A stretch of 5,819 nt of DNA from the NCBI GenBank assembly GCA_017411235.1, contig JAFPMR010000034.1, forward strand, positions 1 through 5,819, given 5' to 3'. Below, in pieces: positions 5,622-5,819 of this stretch. Position 1 is the first letter of the stretch; each line of letters starts with the position of its first letter. The translations under genes and the position numbers were made by a program. The notes beneath the pieces were generated by a model. It saw nothing but the letters and a program-made list of their open reading frames with translations. It was not told the DNA's origin and ran no database searches. This DNA comes from Bacilli bacterium. GTDB lineage: Bacteria > Bacillota_I > Bacilli_A > RF39 > UBA660.

Positions 5622-5680
5622 AAATTTTTTCTAAAAAATGTAAAAAGAAGTTGACAAATAGAATTGGGATTTGGTATATT
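5622..5680 (+). promoter_or_regulatory. Main rRNA operon promoter (P2) with UP-like A/T tracts
   Basis: Perfect -35 TTGACA (5651-5656), 18-bp spacer, TATATT (5675-5680). A T6/A6 tract and a further A5 run (5625-5645) sit directly before the -35, where a UP element binds the alpha C-terminal domains of RNA polymerase. The predicted start is G5687, as for rRNA promoters that respond to GTP level. The 16S 5' end follows at the expected distance. Confidence 0.88.
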
Positions 5681-5684
5681 ACTA

Positions 5685-5707
5685 TTGCAACGCGAAAAAA
5701 GTTGCAA
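5685..5707 (+). ncRNA. 5'-terminal hairpin of the rRNA leader
   Basis: TTGCAAC (5685-5691) pairs perfectly with GTTGCAA (5701-5707) around a 9-nt A-rich loop. With a start at G5687, five pairs remain at the very 5' end of the precursor. Confidence 0.5.
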
Positions 5708-5712
5708 GAAAC

Positions 5713-5727
5713 GATCTTTGAAAACTA
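5713..5727 (+). promoter_or_regulatory. rRNA leader boxA antitermination site
   Basis: GATCTTTGAAAACTA matches the boxA form typical of rRNA leaders in Bacillota. NusB-NusE bound to boxA in the RNA prevents premature termination and aids rRNA folding. It sits about 26 nt after the predicted start and about 70 nt before 16S, as expected. Confidence 0.8.
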
Positions 5728-5775
5728 AGTAAAAAAGTCAAATTGAGTAGCTTTGTGATCAAAATTCAAATTAAT

Positions 5776-5795
5776 AGAAATTGTTATAAATTTCT
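5776..5795 (+). ncRNA. Hairpin directly before 16S rRNA
   Basis: AGAAATT (5776-5782) pairs with AATTTCT (5789-5795) around a 6-nt loop, a few bases before the mature 16S 5' end. It could mark the processing region, though the long RNase III stem normally needs bases after 16S, which are outside the window. Confidence 0.4.
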
Positions 5796-5797
5796 TT

Positions 5798-5819
5798 TTT
5801 AATGAGAGTTTGATCCTGG
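5798..5819 (+). rRNA. rrs: 16S ribosomal RNA, first 22 nt
   Basis: GAGTTTGATCCTGG (5806-5819) is the universal 5' end of bacterial 16S rRNA (the site of the common 27F primer). G5806 corresponds to E. coli position 9, which places base 1 near 5798. The gene continues past the window; promoter and boxA upstream agree. Confidence 0.96.

Noticed and set aside
5385..5654. Open frame of 89 codons on the + strand
   Set aside because: It overlaps the DUF402 gene out of frame and runs through its terminator into the rRNA promoter region; low-complexity shadow.
5609..5657. Inverted repeat TTGTCAA / TTGACAA around the rRNA -35
   Set aside because: Arms are only 7 bp with a 35-bp AT-rich centre, and the right arm is the -35 consensus itself; more simply explained by promoter and A/T tracts.

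Overview
The window is AT-rich, with tightly packed genes all on the + strand. Sigma-A-type promoters, intrinsic terminators with long U-tracts and Shine-Dalgarno sites resembling AGAGGTGAT point to a low-GC Gram-positive bacterium (Bacillota or Mycoplasmatota-like, for example Erysipelotrichia- or RF39-type gut lineages). Trp codons are TGG in every gene I could read and no in-frame TGA occurs, so nothing shows the Mycoplasma code; the species cannot be named.

Layout. (1) 2-532: 3' part of a membrane protein gene whose start lies before the window; it ends in one transmembrane segment and a very basic cytoplasmic tail. (2) 529-695: control region with an 11-bp perfect inverted repeat around a TTGACA promoter candidate, then a second promoter next to cdaA. 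(3) 696-2904: cdaA and cdaR (ybbR), overlapping by 11 bp: the membrane diadenylate cyclase that makes c-di-AMP and its extracytoplasmic YbbR-repeat partner. A strong terminator follows, so the usual third gene glmM is absent. (4) 3000-3518: membrane-anchored protein with a probable thioredoxin-like fold but no CxxC. (5) 3580-4905: S41 C-terminal processing protease (CtpA/CtpB type) with the full Ser/Lys/Gln catalytic set. (6) 4967-5500: DUF402 nucleoside tri-/diphosphatase (Ntdp/YgaC family). (7) 5518-5819: rRNA operon control region (two promoter candidates, UP-like A/T tracts, 5' hairpins, boxA) and the first about 22 nt of 16S rRNA.

How they fit together. Most genes touch the cell envelope or nucleotide signalling: c-di-AMP synthesis and its regulator, an envelope protease, a nucleotide phosphatase, then a rRNA operon whose main promoter probably starts with G. 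Each of the last three protein genes has its own promoter and terminator, and for two of them the -35 box lies inside the previous terminator hairpin. I see no clear new defence or mobile system. The points most worth a second look are the inverted repeat before cdaA, the opposite charges of the CdaA tail and CdaR head, the DGG variant of the cyclase motif, and the interleaved terminator/promoter design.
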